Source of the DNA: an uncultured Eggerthella sp.
GTDB lineage: Bacteria; Actinomycetota; Coriobacteriia; Coriobacteriales; Eggerthellaceae
Reading direction: 5' to 3'
DNA: 64,000 nucleotides
NCBI GenBank assembly: GCA_900542525.1
Contig: UQNZ01000001.1
Coordinates: forward strand, 62,001-126,000
Shown: piece by piece, positions 17,911-25,156 of the stretch
Numbering within the stretch: the first letter of the stretch is position 1
Layout: every line of letters begins with the position of its first letter
The notes under the pieces: generated by a model
Databases searched by the model: none
Told to the model about the DNA's origin: nothing
What the model saw: only the letters and a program-made list of their open reading frames with translations
Position numbers and translations under genes: made by a program

Positions 17911-17933
17911 ATTCTTATACCGCCTTCTCTAGG

Positions 17934-18689
17934 TTATTTGAGTGCTTCGGCAACAGCAGCAACGAATGCGTCGATGTCGCCCTCTTCGAAGATTTGATTC
18001 TTACGCGGAGCAAGTTCAGGAGCCTTGATCTCTTCGACATTAACCTTAACGTCGACCGGAACAGCAGCAGCCTCAACGGTTTGCGGCTTCTTCTTCGCAG
18101 CCAAGATGTCACGCATGCCAGCGATGCGAGGAGTTGCGATATCGGGAGAAACCGAAACGACTGCAGGAAGCGGAACTTCGATCTCTTCCACTTCATCGTC
18201 GAGCGTACGCTCGACAACGAGCTTGTCGCCTTCAGCGGTGAGCGAGGTGACCTCGTTGATGGTAGGAACGCCAAGTGCAGCAGCGAGCTGGATGTTGACC
18301 TGACCAGCATAGAGGTCAGCAGAACCATCACCGCAGATGATGACATCGTAATCGGGGACCTTGGTCTCGACGATGTTCTTCAGAACCTGAGCGGTCGCAT
18401 AAGAATCAGCCGTCTCGAGTGCGTCGTCGGTAGCCATGAACAGCTCATCAACGCCAAGAGCGAGGATGTTCTGCTTAGCCTTGGTGTCATCGTTCTTTGC
18501 AGGAACAGCACTGATAGCGATCACCTGAGAGCCATCGTTGGCAGCTGCGAACTGAGCAGCAGCCTCGAGTGCGTTCTTGTCGTATTCGGAGATCTTCGGC
18601 TTAGCTTTGGAATAGTCCAAGGAACGATCGGGAGAAACGAAGATGTCCTGATCGTCAGGTACTACTTTTACAGCAACAACAATTTTCAT
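17934..18689 (-). CDS. fixA: electron transfer flavoprotein beta subunit (FixA)
   Basis: This is the AMP/FAD-binding partner subunit of the ETF. It shows VAVKVVPDDQDI at the N terminus, the adenine-loop region (CGDGSADLYAGQVNIQLAA, near residue 120) and the ETF-beta signature region VERTLDDEVEEIEVPLPAVVSV. Of two nearby ATGs, 18689 is preferred because AAGGAG lies ten bases before it. The ATG at 18698 would leave a one-base spacing. The FixA-type (rather than aerobic EtfB-type) assignment follows from the fixABCX gene order. Whether it bifurcates electrons is unknown. Confidence 0.94.
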   Translation of the reverse strand: MKIVVAVKVVPDDQDIFVSPDRSLDYSKAKPKISEYDKNALEAAAQFAAANDGSQVIAISAVPAKNDDTKAKQNILALGVDELFMATDDALETADSYATAQVLKNIVETKVPDYDVIICGDGSADLYAGQVNIQLAAALGVPTINEVTSLTAEGDKLVVERTLDDEVEEIEVPLPAVVSVSPDIATPRIAGMRDILAAKKKPQTVEAAAVPVDVKVNVEEIKAPELAPRKNQIFEEGDIDAFVAAVAEALK

Positions 18690-18802
18690 AACTTTCATGC
18701 TCCTTTTCTTTTTCTCAAGCACAAATTTGAAAGCAGTATTACTTTAACCACTCAAAATAGTGACCCACGTGAGCGGGTCACTATCGTAACGCAGTTGTTT
18801 AA

Positions 18803-19969
18803 CTACTTCTTGCGGGCGCGATACTTGTTTACGATCGCACGACCAGCGATGTAGTCCATAACCTCGCAGGTACCACCAGCAAGCGCATTACCACGGAGGT
18901 CTTTCCAGATGCGGCCAACGCGAACCTCTTCGGTGTAGCCAAGGCCACCGAAGATCTCGATAGCGTTATCGGCAACCTTCAAGCAGGTCTTGGTCGATTC
19001 AGACTTGAGCATTGCAACCTCAGCGTTGCAGGACATGCCCTGATCGAGCATCCAGAGGCATAAATAAAGCATCATGCGCGTGTAAAGGATGGTGCGCTTG
19101 GACTCAGTGATGAGGTCCTGAACGCGCGGGTTGTCGGCGATAGGCTTGCCGAATGCGATGCGGTCGAGAGCATAGTCGATAGCATCGTCAAGAGCAGCTT
19201 CAGCAAGACCGAGGCCCTGAGCAACAACGAGGCAGCGTTCGAACTCGAAGTTCTTCATGAGCAGCAGCCATCCCTGACCAGCCTCACCCAAGCGATTCGC
19301 CTCAGTAAGAACAACATCGTCGAAGAAAACATCAACGAACGGAACGGTCTGCTGACCGAGCTTGGTGAGCGCAGCCGTAGAAACGCCCGGAGTGTCTGAA
19401 GGAACAAGCCAAAGGGACATATTCTTATTCTCGCGAGCAGGATCTTCGTCCTTAGCGATGACAACCAGATAGGAAGAGCAAGCACCGTTGGTGACCCAGG
19501 TCTTCTGACCCTTAAGGATGTACGTACCATCTGCCTGCTTCTTGGTGGTGGTGGTCATGCCCATGTTGTCAGAACCAGCACCGGGCTCGGAAAGACACAT
19601 TGCAGCGAAGCAGTTGCCGGTCTTCTCGTAGTGATCGACGATGAGCTGACACTGCTCTTCAGAACCGAACTCTGCAACGTCGTATGCAGCGAGCATTGCG
19701 GTCATGAACGGGGTCATGCAACCAGTCGCACGATAGAGCGTTTCGGTGAGGATGCCAAGATCGATGCGCGTAGCAGGAATGCCACCAACCTCTTCCGGCA
19801 GACCCATGAAGGCAAAGCCCAGATCGCGATAAGCATCCTGAACCTCATCAGGCACGCCATGATGCACTTCGTACATTTCCTTCACGGCTTCATCGGTGAA
19901 GTATGTCGCAGCAAATTCTTTGATGCTGTCGATCATCAACTCCTGATCTTCACTAAAACTAAAATCCAT
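18803..19969 (-). CDS. CaiA-like acyl-CoA dehydrogenase / enoyl-CoA reductase
   Basis: This FAD enzyme of the acyl-CoA dehydrogenase fold is 388 residues long with the usual N-terminal helical, middle beta and C-terminal helical domains (CLSEPGAGSDNMGM near residue 122, GGLGYTEEVRVGRIWKDLRG near 343). The position of the usual catalytic Glu (YEGT in medium-chain enzymes) reads AGGT here, so Gly365 replaces it. The ending TCEVMDYIAGR resembles that of CaiA, crotonobetainyl-CoA reductase, as I recall it. First gene of the operon with fixABCX, which suggests it reduces (or oxidises) an acyl-CoA with ETF as partner. The substrate is unknown, and no CoA-transferase or enoyl-CoA hydratase gene is nearby. 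AGGAGAAAACT precedes the ATG. Confidence 0.9.
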   Translation of the reverse strand: MDFSFSEDQELMIDSIKEFAATYFTDEAVKEMYEVHHGVPDEVQDAYRDLGFAFMGLPEEVGGIPATRIDLGILTETLYRATGCMTPFMTAMLAAYDVAEFGSEEQCQLIVDHYEKTGNCFAAMCLSEPGAGSDNMGMTTTTKKQADGTYILKGQKTWVTNGACSSYLVVIAKDEDPARENKNMSLWLVPSDTPGVSTAALTKLGQQTVPFVDVFFDDVVLTEANRLGEAGQGWLLLMKNFEFERCLVVAQGLGLAEAALDDAIDYALDRIAFGKPIADNPRVQDLITESKRTILYTRMMLYLCLWMLDQGMSCNAEVAMLKSESTKTCLKVADNAIEIFGGLGYTEEVRVGRIWKDLRGNALAGGTCEVMDYIAGRAIVNKYRARKK

Positions 19970-20473
19970 AGTTTTCTCCTACTCCTCGCCTAAAGCCCCT
20001 CAGGCGAATTTACTCCAGCGCCTGAGGCCCCAGAATTCGGACTTTTTCCTAACAAGAGTTTGAGGTTGATTAAAACAACTGTCCAATAGGTAATTAACAT
20101 GTTAATAAGGCATAACCTATAGGTACGTTCTATCAATCGAATCTTACCTGAAAAATCTAATAATAAAGAACGCGCGCGACATTATAATATTGGCTACCGC
20201 TTTCAATAGACTATTGATAAGAGATCCATTCACGAGGAGCATATAATACTCCGCTTTAGCAAGCATTCCTATCGAATCAAATCGATTTCATGCATGAATC
20301 TATGGATTCGTCCTATTGATAGCCTAAGCCTATGATTCGTAAACCATCGAAAGACTATTAACTATTGGACAGCTTCCTGATGCGCAGTGATAAACTTGCA
20401 AAAGCGGATTATCCGGAATCTGCCGCATCAGGGTCAGGCGTCAAGCCTATATTCAAACCGATTAGGAGGGTTT
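19970..20473. promoter_or_regulatory. divergent control region of the two acyl-CoA dehydrogenase units
   Basis: This AT-rich 504-bp region has several palindromes. A perfect 11-bp inverted pair, CTGTCCAATAG (20079-20089) and CTATTGGACAG (20362-20372), lies about 105 bp from each of the two start codons. Between them are ATTAACATGTTAAT (20093-20106), ACCTATAGGT (20115-20124), TCAATAGACTATTGA (20203-20217) and GAATCTATGGATTC (20296-20309). The right-hand box contains a possible -35 (TTGGAC) placed 17 bp before TGATAA. The neighbouring LysR protein is the natural candidate to bind here. Confidence 0.7.
19998..20027 (-). promoter_or_regulatory. 5' leader hairpin of the cai/fix operon
   Basis: Perfect 9-bp arms CCTCAGGCG and CGCCTGAGG lie 28-58 nt before the ATG of the CaiA-like gene. 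There is no T-run. Part of one arm (20002-20006, AGGCG) can instead pair with CGCCT at 19987-19991, next to the ribosome-binding site, so two exclusive folds are possible. Confidence 0.5.
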
Positions 20474-21730
20474 ATGAATCCGAATGCAACTATCACCGAT
20501 GTTCAGTTCCAGGACTTCCTTCGCAAGGTTCGCGACCTCGTCGAAGGCCCTTACACTGAATGGCAGAAGGAGATCGAGGTAACCAACAAGTTCCCCGAGA
20601 AGTTCTACCAGTCCAACATCGACAACGACATCTATCGTTATTCTCTTCCTGTAGAGTACGGTGGATGGGGCCTCAACGAGAAGGAAATCCTGCAGGTCCA
20701 GGAAGAGTTCTCTCGTGGTCCTTCGGGCATGCGTATGCACATGCACTATGCATCTGACCTGAACTGGCGTATCCTCGACGACTTCGGTCAGCCGGAAGTC
20801 AAAGAGAAGTACATGCCTCTCTTCCAGGACAAGACCATCTTCACCAACTTCGCTCTTACCGAGAAGACTGGTGGTACTGGTGCTGACCTGCACTCCACTG
20901 CAGTTTGGGATGAGGAGAAGGGTAAGTGGATCCTCAATGGTGAGAAATGGCTCATCTCTCACACCGACTGCTCTCAGTTCTCTTACGTAATCTGCGTAAC
21001 CGATCCTGACAAAGAGGGCGACGAGCGCCTCTCCGCTTTCTTCGTACCGATGGATAGCGAAGGCTTCGAACTCGTTCCTATGCCTCACATGATGGGCTGC
21101 CGTGGTTCTGGCCACACCGGTCTCAAGTTCACCAACGTTGAACTCGGTCCTGAGCTGATGCTCGGCGAGCGCGGCCAGGGCATGGAAGTTGCTATGCACT
21201 CCCTCGCTGTTTCTCGTGTACACATCGCTACCTCTAACCTCGGTATTGGTCAGCGTATGTTCGAGATGTCTATCGCTCGTGCACGCGACCGCGTGACCTT
21301 CGGCAAGCCGATCATCAAGCGTCAGGCTATCCGTATGAAGCTCGCTAACATGCAGATGATGCTCCATGCTCTTCGCTGCGCTATCATCGACTTCTGCGAT
21401 GACTACGATCGCGATCCGATGGGCGAGTTCATCGCTGAGAAGGCTGCTATTTGTAAGCTCTTCTCCATCGACACCGTTCGTCTCGTCTCTGACGAAATGC
21501 TCGAGATCTTCGGTGGCGACGGTTACTTCGAGGATTCTCCTTATGGTCCTACCGAGCTCCTTTATCGTGACTGCCGCGCTATGTGGCTTGAAGAGGGTGC
21601 TCCTACCGTTCAGCGCATCACCATTGCTAAGGGTGTTGAGGACCACAACGGCCACGTCAACTATCAGACCTGGATCGCTGGCACCGCTCTTGACTTCACT
21701 CCTGAACAGCTCGCTGAGATGGATCTCTAA
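20474..21730 (+). CDS. acyl-CoA dehydrogenase family protein
   Basis: This is a second FAD acyl-CoA dehydrogenase-fold enzyme, 418 residues, divergent from the CaiA-like operon. It has the ALTEKTGGTGADLHSTA segment near residue 137 and an LEEGAPTVQR block near residue 373 that keeps a Glu (Glu374) at the usual catalytic-base position. The ATG at 20474 follows AGGAGG. Codons are strongly biased to GCT, CGT, TCT, GTT and C-ending forms, unlike the flanking housekeeping genes, which suggests very high expression. It presumably exchanges electrons with the FixAB ETF encoded opposite. The substrate is unknown. The gene ends in a strong terminator. Confidence 0.9.
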   Translation: MNPNATITDVQFQDFLRKVRDLVEGPYTEWQKEIEVTNKFPEKFYQSNIDNDIYRYSLPVEYGGWGLNEKEILQVQEEFSRGPSGMRMHMHYASDLNWRILDDFGQPEVKEKYMPLFQDKTIFTNFALTEKTGGTGADLHSTAVWDEEKGKWILNGEKWLISHTDCSQFSYVICVTDPDKEGDERLSAFFVPMDSEGFELVPMPHMMGCRGSGHTGLKFTNVELGPELMLGERGQGMEVAMHSLAVSRVHIATSNLGIGQRMFEMSIARARDRVTFGKPIIKRQAIRMKLANMQMMLHALRCAIIDFCDDYDRDPMGEFIAEKAAICKLFSIDTVRLVSDEMLEIFGGDGYFEDSPYGPTELLYRDCRAMWLEEGAPTVQRITIAKGVEDHNGHVNYQTWIAGTALDFTPEQLAEMDL

Positions 21731-21773
21731 GCCAAGAGAACAACTTAACCAAGTTTACTTGGTAGATTCCGGG

Positions 21774-21809
21774 GAGAGGGAGCTTAACGCTCCCTCTCTT
21801 ATTTTTTTT
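21774..21809 (+). terminator. intrinsic terminator after the second acyl-CoA dehydrogenase
   Basis: Perfect 10-bp arms GAGAGGGAGC and GCTCCCTCTC around TTAAC(C) are followed by TTATTTTTTTT. It lies 44 nt after the stop codon. Confidence 0.93.
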
Positions 21810-22011
21810 GTTCATCTCCTTCCTACTCCTCAAAAGGTGTAGCGAACATGAGTTTTACTTGTATGAACGCATCCCTAAACCACTAGCCCTGCATGCATCG
21901 AGCATCTACGTAAGAAGAAATCAGGCTTTCATACGTGCATACAAAAACAGACCCTCATATATAAGGTCTTCACATTCTGATCTGAACCAGTGAATACTAT
22001 TTAGGGTGAAC

Positions 22012-22494
22012 TTATGCTCGAGGGCGATTCGCTCTACAAGAGAATGCACAGAGCAATATGAATGGCACCGCCATGATAACAAGACCAAAAGCGTCGAAAT
22101 AGACGAAACGCATGATGCTCGCAGCAAAAAGAAAGCTTGCAGCAGGTAAATAAGATAAAAGAAGGCTCTCCCCTATCAGGCCTATGATCTGCTGCGCTAA
22201 GACGATGCCACCCACCACTTTAAAGCGATTCGGGAACGCGACGAAAACGGGATATGTGGCATTCCACATGAGAAAGGCAATGCCAAGACCACGGACTGCA
22301 AAATTACCGCTATCGCCACGAAGCCCGAAATTCCAGGCATATGGCCCGGGATCGACAATGAAGCTGATCGCGCAGTGGATGTTCACGATGAAAACGATCG
22401 TGAAGCAGATACGGCATATCCATTCGCAAACAGTGAGCGCACGAGACTTTGACGCGCGAACGCGATCGCTTTCCTGAGAACTGACCCCTGCCAT
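22012..22494 (-). CDS. hypothetical four-segment membrane protein
   Basis: I do not recognise this 160-residue protein. It has four hydrophobic segments (about residues 25-45, 70-90, 95-115 and 125-150) joined by short basic loops, and a basic N terminus rich in Ser and Arg. Its stop lies near 22012 with about 200 bp of apparently empty DNA downstream. It begins 17 nt after trpS ends on the same strand, so it may be transcribed with trpS. The start has no strong Shine-Dalgarno. Confidence 0.7.
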   Translation of the reverse strand: MAGVSSQESDRVRASKSRALTVCEWICRICFTIVFIVNIHCAISFIVDPGPYAWNFGLRGDSGNFAVRGLGIAFLMWNATYPVFVAFPNRFKVVGGIVLAQQIIGLIGESLLLSYLPAASFLFAASIMRFVYFDAFGLVIMAVPFILLCAFSCRANRPRA

Positions 22495-22511
22495 AATCTT
22501 CAGCTAATTTA

Positions 22512-23558
22512 TCAGTACAGCATATTCATCGCTTCACGCACTTCATTAAGCGTTGCATCTGCGATAAGGTTAGCTTTCTTGTTGCCTTCGTGCAGGATGT
22601 CCTTGATTGTATCGAGATCGTTTTCGAGCGCGCGACGCTTCTCACGGATGGGCGCAAGGTAGGTGTTCACGCTTTCAGTCACATATTTCTTGAGCGCACC
22701 AGAACCATCATTGCCGATCTCGGCAGCGATCTCTTCCTCACTGCGACCCGTGCAAAGAGCCGCCGTAGTAAGAAGCGCCGAAACACCTGGACGGTTCTCT
22801 TTGTCGTAGGTAATGAAGCGCTCCGAATCGGTCTGAGATTTCTTGATGAGCTTCGCTGTTTCTTCTTCGGTGAAGCATAGACTGATCGCATTGCCATAGC
22901 TCTTCGACATCTTGCGTCCATCAAGACCAGGAATCTCAGGAGCATCGTTGAGCAGTCCTTCTGGCTCAGGGAAGACCTTGCCGTAGCGCTCGTTGAAACG
23001 ACGCGCGATCTGACGCGTGATCTCGATATGAGGAAGCTGATCCTTGCCAACCGGCACCACATTGCCTTTGCAGAAAAGAATGTCGCAGGCCTGATGAATG
23101 GGATAGGTGAGCAAAAGCCCCGTGAGCGCATGCCCAGATGCCTCCATCTCAGACTTCACCGTGGGATTGCGGTGAAGCTCAGATTCAGTAACGAGCGACA
23201 AGAATGGCAGCATGAGCTGATTGAGCGCCGGCACCGCAGAATGCGTGAAGATGAGCGTTTTTTCTGGATCAAGACCGCAAGCAAGATAGTCGATGACCAT
23301 GTTATAGACGTTGTCCTGGATATGCTCGGTCGTATCACGATCGGTGATAACCTGATAGTCGGCGATGACCACACGCGTAGGCACTCCTTTATCCTGAAGG
23401 TTGACGCGTTCTTTGATCGTGCCGAAATAGTGACCAAGGTGCAAACGCCCTGTCGGTCGATCACCCGTGAGCATGACATACTTCGTAGGATGCTCGAACA
23501 AGTCTTCTTTCAGTGCGTCGCTCTTCTTAACGCTTGCCTCAAAACTATCAACGCTCAT
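22512..23558 (-). CDS. trpS: tryptophan--tRNA ligase
   Basis: This class I aminoacyl-tRNA synthetase charges tRNA-Trp. The HLGH variant of the HIGH motif lies in PTGRLHLGHYFG near residue 39, and the KMSKSYGN motif near residue 217. The sequence resembles the TrpRS-II-like group with an N-terminal extension. The length of 348 residues is typical. A GGGGAAGAG ribosome-binding site precedes the ATG. No T-box or trp leader is recognisable in the 78 bp upstream. Confidence 0.95.
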   Translation of the reverse strand: MSVDSFEASVKKSDALKEDLFEHPTKYVMLTGDRPTGRLHLGHYFGTIKERVNLQDKGVPTRVVIADYQVITDRDTTEHIQDNVYNMVIDYLACGLDPEKTLIFTHSAVPALNQLMLPFLSLVTESELHRNPTVKSEMEASGHALTGLLLTYPIHQACDILFCKGNVVPVGKDQLPHIEITRQIARRFNERYGKVFPEPEGLLNDAPEIPGLDGRKMSKSYGNAISLCFTEEETAKLIKKSQTDSERFITYDKENRPGVSALLTTAALCTGRSEEEIAAEIGNDGSGALKKYVTESVNTYLAPIREKRRALENDLDTIKDILHEGNKKANLIADATLNEVREAMNMLY

Positions 23559-23636
23559 GTGGAACTCTTCCCCAATAGATCAGTGAATTTACAACCTATA
23601 AAGTATATCAGTGTTCGCAGTGCTTAACGGTTTCTC

Positions 23637-24149
23637 TTAGGCAGGGAACAAAGATGAGATATCAACGTTGAGCGAGCCTGTTGTAGCCTTCTCGACCGCC
23701 TCGAACGCGAGTGCATGATCCTCGTGGCTCGCCATGCCTGTGATAGTGATCGTACCGACCGCGCCAACGCCCTTGACACGAAGCGGGAAGCTACCACCCG
23801 CCGGTGCATAATCGACATAGTTCATGCCACGCCACTCGAAAGGATGATCACCCTTCTCGCACCAGCACTCCCAATAGTATGAGCTGCCATTGGTCGCATA
23901 TACGAGATTTTCCTTGCGACGAATCCAGTTATCGCTTTCGGGTTTCGTACCAGGCATCGAATAGGCGAAGAGCGTACGACGATTGAGCGTGATGCGCGTA
24001 GCGATCGGCTTTCCTATCTCGCGCGCACGCCTGATCACGTAGATTCCCATCTGCAACGCCAGATCTTCATCTATACGATCGAATTCATACGCAGTTTCCT
24101 GCTCCTGAATCCTTTCCATCAAAGCATCGATATCGTTCGTCTGCTCCAT
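23637..24149 (-). CDS. UPF0303 / GlcG-HbpS-like heme-binding-fold protein
   Basis: The 170-residue protein matches the UPF0303 family, whose members share the GlcG/HbpS fold and are often labelled heme-degrading domain proteins. Visible family features are the FAYSMPGTKPESDNWIRRK block near residue 67 and the FPLRVKGVGAVGTITITGM block near residue 120, which is the glycine-rich signature of the fold. A GAGGAAGG ribosome-binding site precedes the ATG. It lies just after the tRNA-CAT terminator on the same strand. Its biochemical role is not established. Confidence 0.82.
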   Translation of the reverse strand: MEQTNDIDALMERIQEQETAYEFDRIDEDLALQMGIYVIRRAREIGKPIATRITLNRRTLFAYSMPGTKPESDNWIRRKENLVYATNGSSYYWECWCEKGDHPFEWRGMNYVDYAPAGGSFPLRVKGVGAVGTITITGMASHEDHALAFEAVEKATTGSLNVDISSLFPA

Positions 24150-24171
24150 GAGCCAATCCTTCCTCTTGTAA

Positions 24172-24202
24172 CAAAAACGACCAGAGACGCGCTCTGGTCG
24201 TT
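24172..24202 (-). terminator. terminator after tRNA-CAT
   Basis: On the minus strand AACGACCAGAG and CTCTGGTCGTT pair around GCG/TCGC-type loop bases and run into TTTTTG. It starts 8 nt after the tRNA CCA end. Confidence 0.92.
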
Positions 24203-24210
24203 GAGTTCAA

Positions 24211-24285
24211 TGGTGGGCCCACCCGGATTCGAACCGAGAACCAAAGGATTATGAGTCCCCTGCTCCACCGTTGAGCTATGGGCCC
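24211..24285 (-). tRNA. tRNA with CAT anticodon (Met, or Ile2 if lysidine-modified)
   Basis: This 75-nt cloverleaf has an acceptor GGGCCCA/TGGGCCC, a D arm AGCTCAACGGTGGAGC, an anticodon loop CTCATAA with anticodon CAT, a T arm with GGTTCGAATCC, and an encoded CCA. CAT can be elongator Met or the AUA-reading Ile2 tRNA. The sequence alone does not decide. It is not an initiator, since the first pair is G-C. Confidence 0.93.
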
Positions 24286-24299
24286 GTGTGCGTCTAGTT

Positions 24300-24305
24300 A
24301 TTCTA
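24300..24305 (-). promoter_or_regulatory. -10 element of tRNA-CAT
   Basis: The minus strand reads TAGAAT about 15 nt before the tRNA 5' end, the same -10 sequence seen in front of tRNA-Val. A matching -35 is weak. Confidence 0.45.
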
Positions 24306-24408
24306 ACGTATTTTGAAGCCATCGTGTCTTTTTTGGAGCAACAGGACAAAATACTTCCAAGTCACGCACAGATCGGTACCAAGCGAAAGCAAGTAGACAA
24401 TCCCCCTC

Positions 24409-24909
24409 CTATGCCTCTTCGTCGACCGTCTGGGTGATCACATCGGCAGTGCTCTCCTCAACGCCATCGCTTGACGAAAAGCGTTCGATATCAAAACCGT
24501 AATCGATCGACTGTGCTTCATCAAGGATCACCTCGGAGGTGTCATTCGAGAGTTCTTCAGCATCGAAATCATCGATGAGCCCGCTGTTCGAAATGTCATC
24601 CGCTGACAGATCGCGCCCGAACGCATCTTCAACATGGAAACCCTCTTCGGGAAGATCGAGCCCCGTTTCATCTCGCACCGCATCTTCGAGCTGGGAATCG
24701 GTATGGCCGCCTACCGGGATTCCTTTGAATCCTTCATTGTCATGGAATCCTTCGTAAGCGCCTTCCATATCGGTATCGAGGCTGTCGGGATCCATGATAT
24801 CGTCATCGAGCAAGGATTGCATATCTTCGATCTCGGTCTCCTGATCGACCTGTTCGGCTTCGGTCACATAGCCATCTTCCATGGAATCAAGACCAGCATC
24901 TAATCTCAT
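24409..24909 (-). CDS. hypothetical acidic protein
   Basis: This is a very acidic 166-residue protein, rich in Asp, Glu and Gly, with no hydrophobic segment, so it is probably cytoplasmic and partly disordered. Two patches, MDPDSLDTDMEGAYEGFHDN near residue 38 and GIPVGGHTDSQLEDAVRDET near 60, look like ordered islands. I do not recognise the family. The ATG at 24909 has GGAAGG upstream and is preferred over an in-frame start at 24966. It sits alone between tRNA-CAT and carB and is transcribed divergently from carB. Confidence 0.7.
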   Translation of the reverse strand: MRLDAGLDSMEDGYVTEAEQVDQETEIEDMQSLLDDDIMDPDSLDTDMEGAYEGFHDNEGFKGIPVGGHTDSQLEDAVRDETGLDLPEEGFHVEDAFGRDLSADDISNSGLIDDFDAEELSNDTSEVILDEAQSIDYGFDIERFSSSDGVEESTADVITQTVDEEA

Positions 24910-25056
24910 GGCTCTTCCCTTCCTCGTAATCCTTTGAAATCTAGCCACATTGTAGCCTTGCCTCATTTTTCACGCCTGATGAACGCGATTTTGACACGCG
25001 TCTGTTTCCAAGCCGAAAAACATGGAGTCTCGATCACGACTGAGCATTAAAAGTCT

Positions 25057-25062
25057 TATAAT
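25057..25062 (+). promoter_or_regulatory. -10 element of carB
   Basis: TATAAT lies about 95 nt before the carB ATG. The -35 position is poor (near TCACGA), so an activator or an extended element may help. No PyrR-type leader or UMP-responsive structure is evident in the roughly 88-nt leader. Confidence 0.45.
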
Positions 25063-25156
25063 GAAGCCTTGAAAAAGAAATACTGGCACGCTTCGCGCCT
25101 GCCCGAGATGCAAATAATGCACGGCAGCACGAAGGTTCGCATGACAAGGAGCGAAA

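Noticed and set aside
20462..21655. A 397-codon minus-strand open frame opposite the second acyl-CoA dehydrogenase
   Set aside because: It is antisense to a certain, strongly codon-biased gene. The long frame is a by-product of that bias.
23559..23636. A T-box or trp leader upstream of trpS
   Set aside because: The 78-bp gap is too short, and neither the T-box sequence nor a Trp-codon leader peptide is present.
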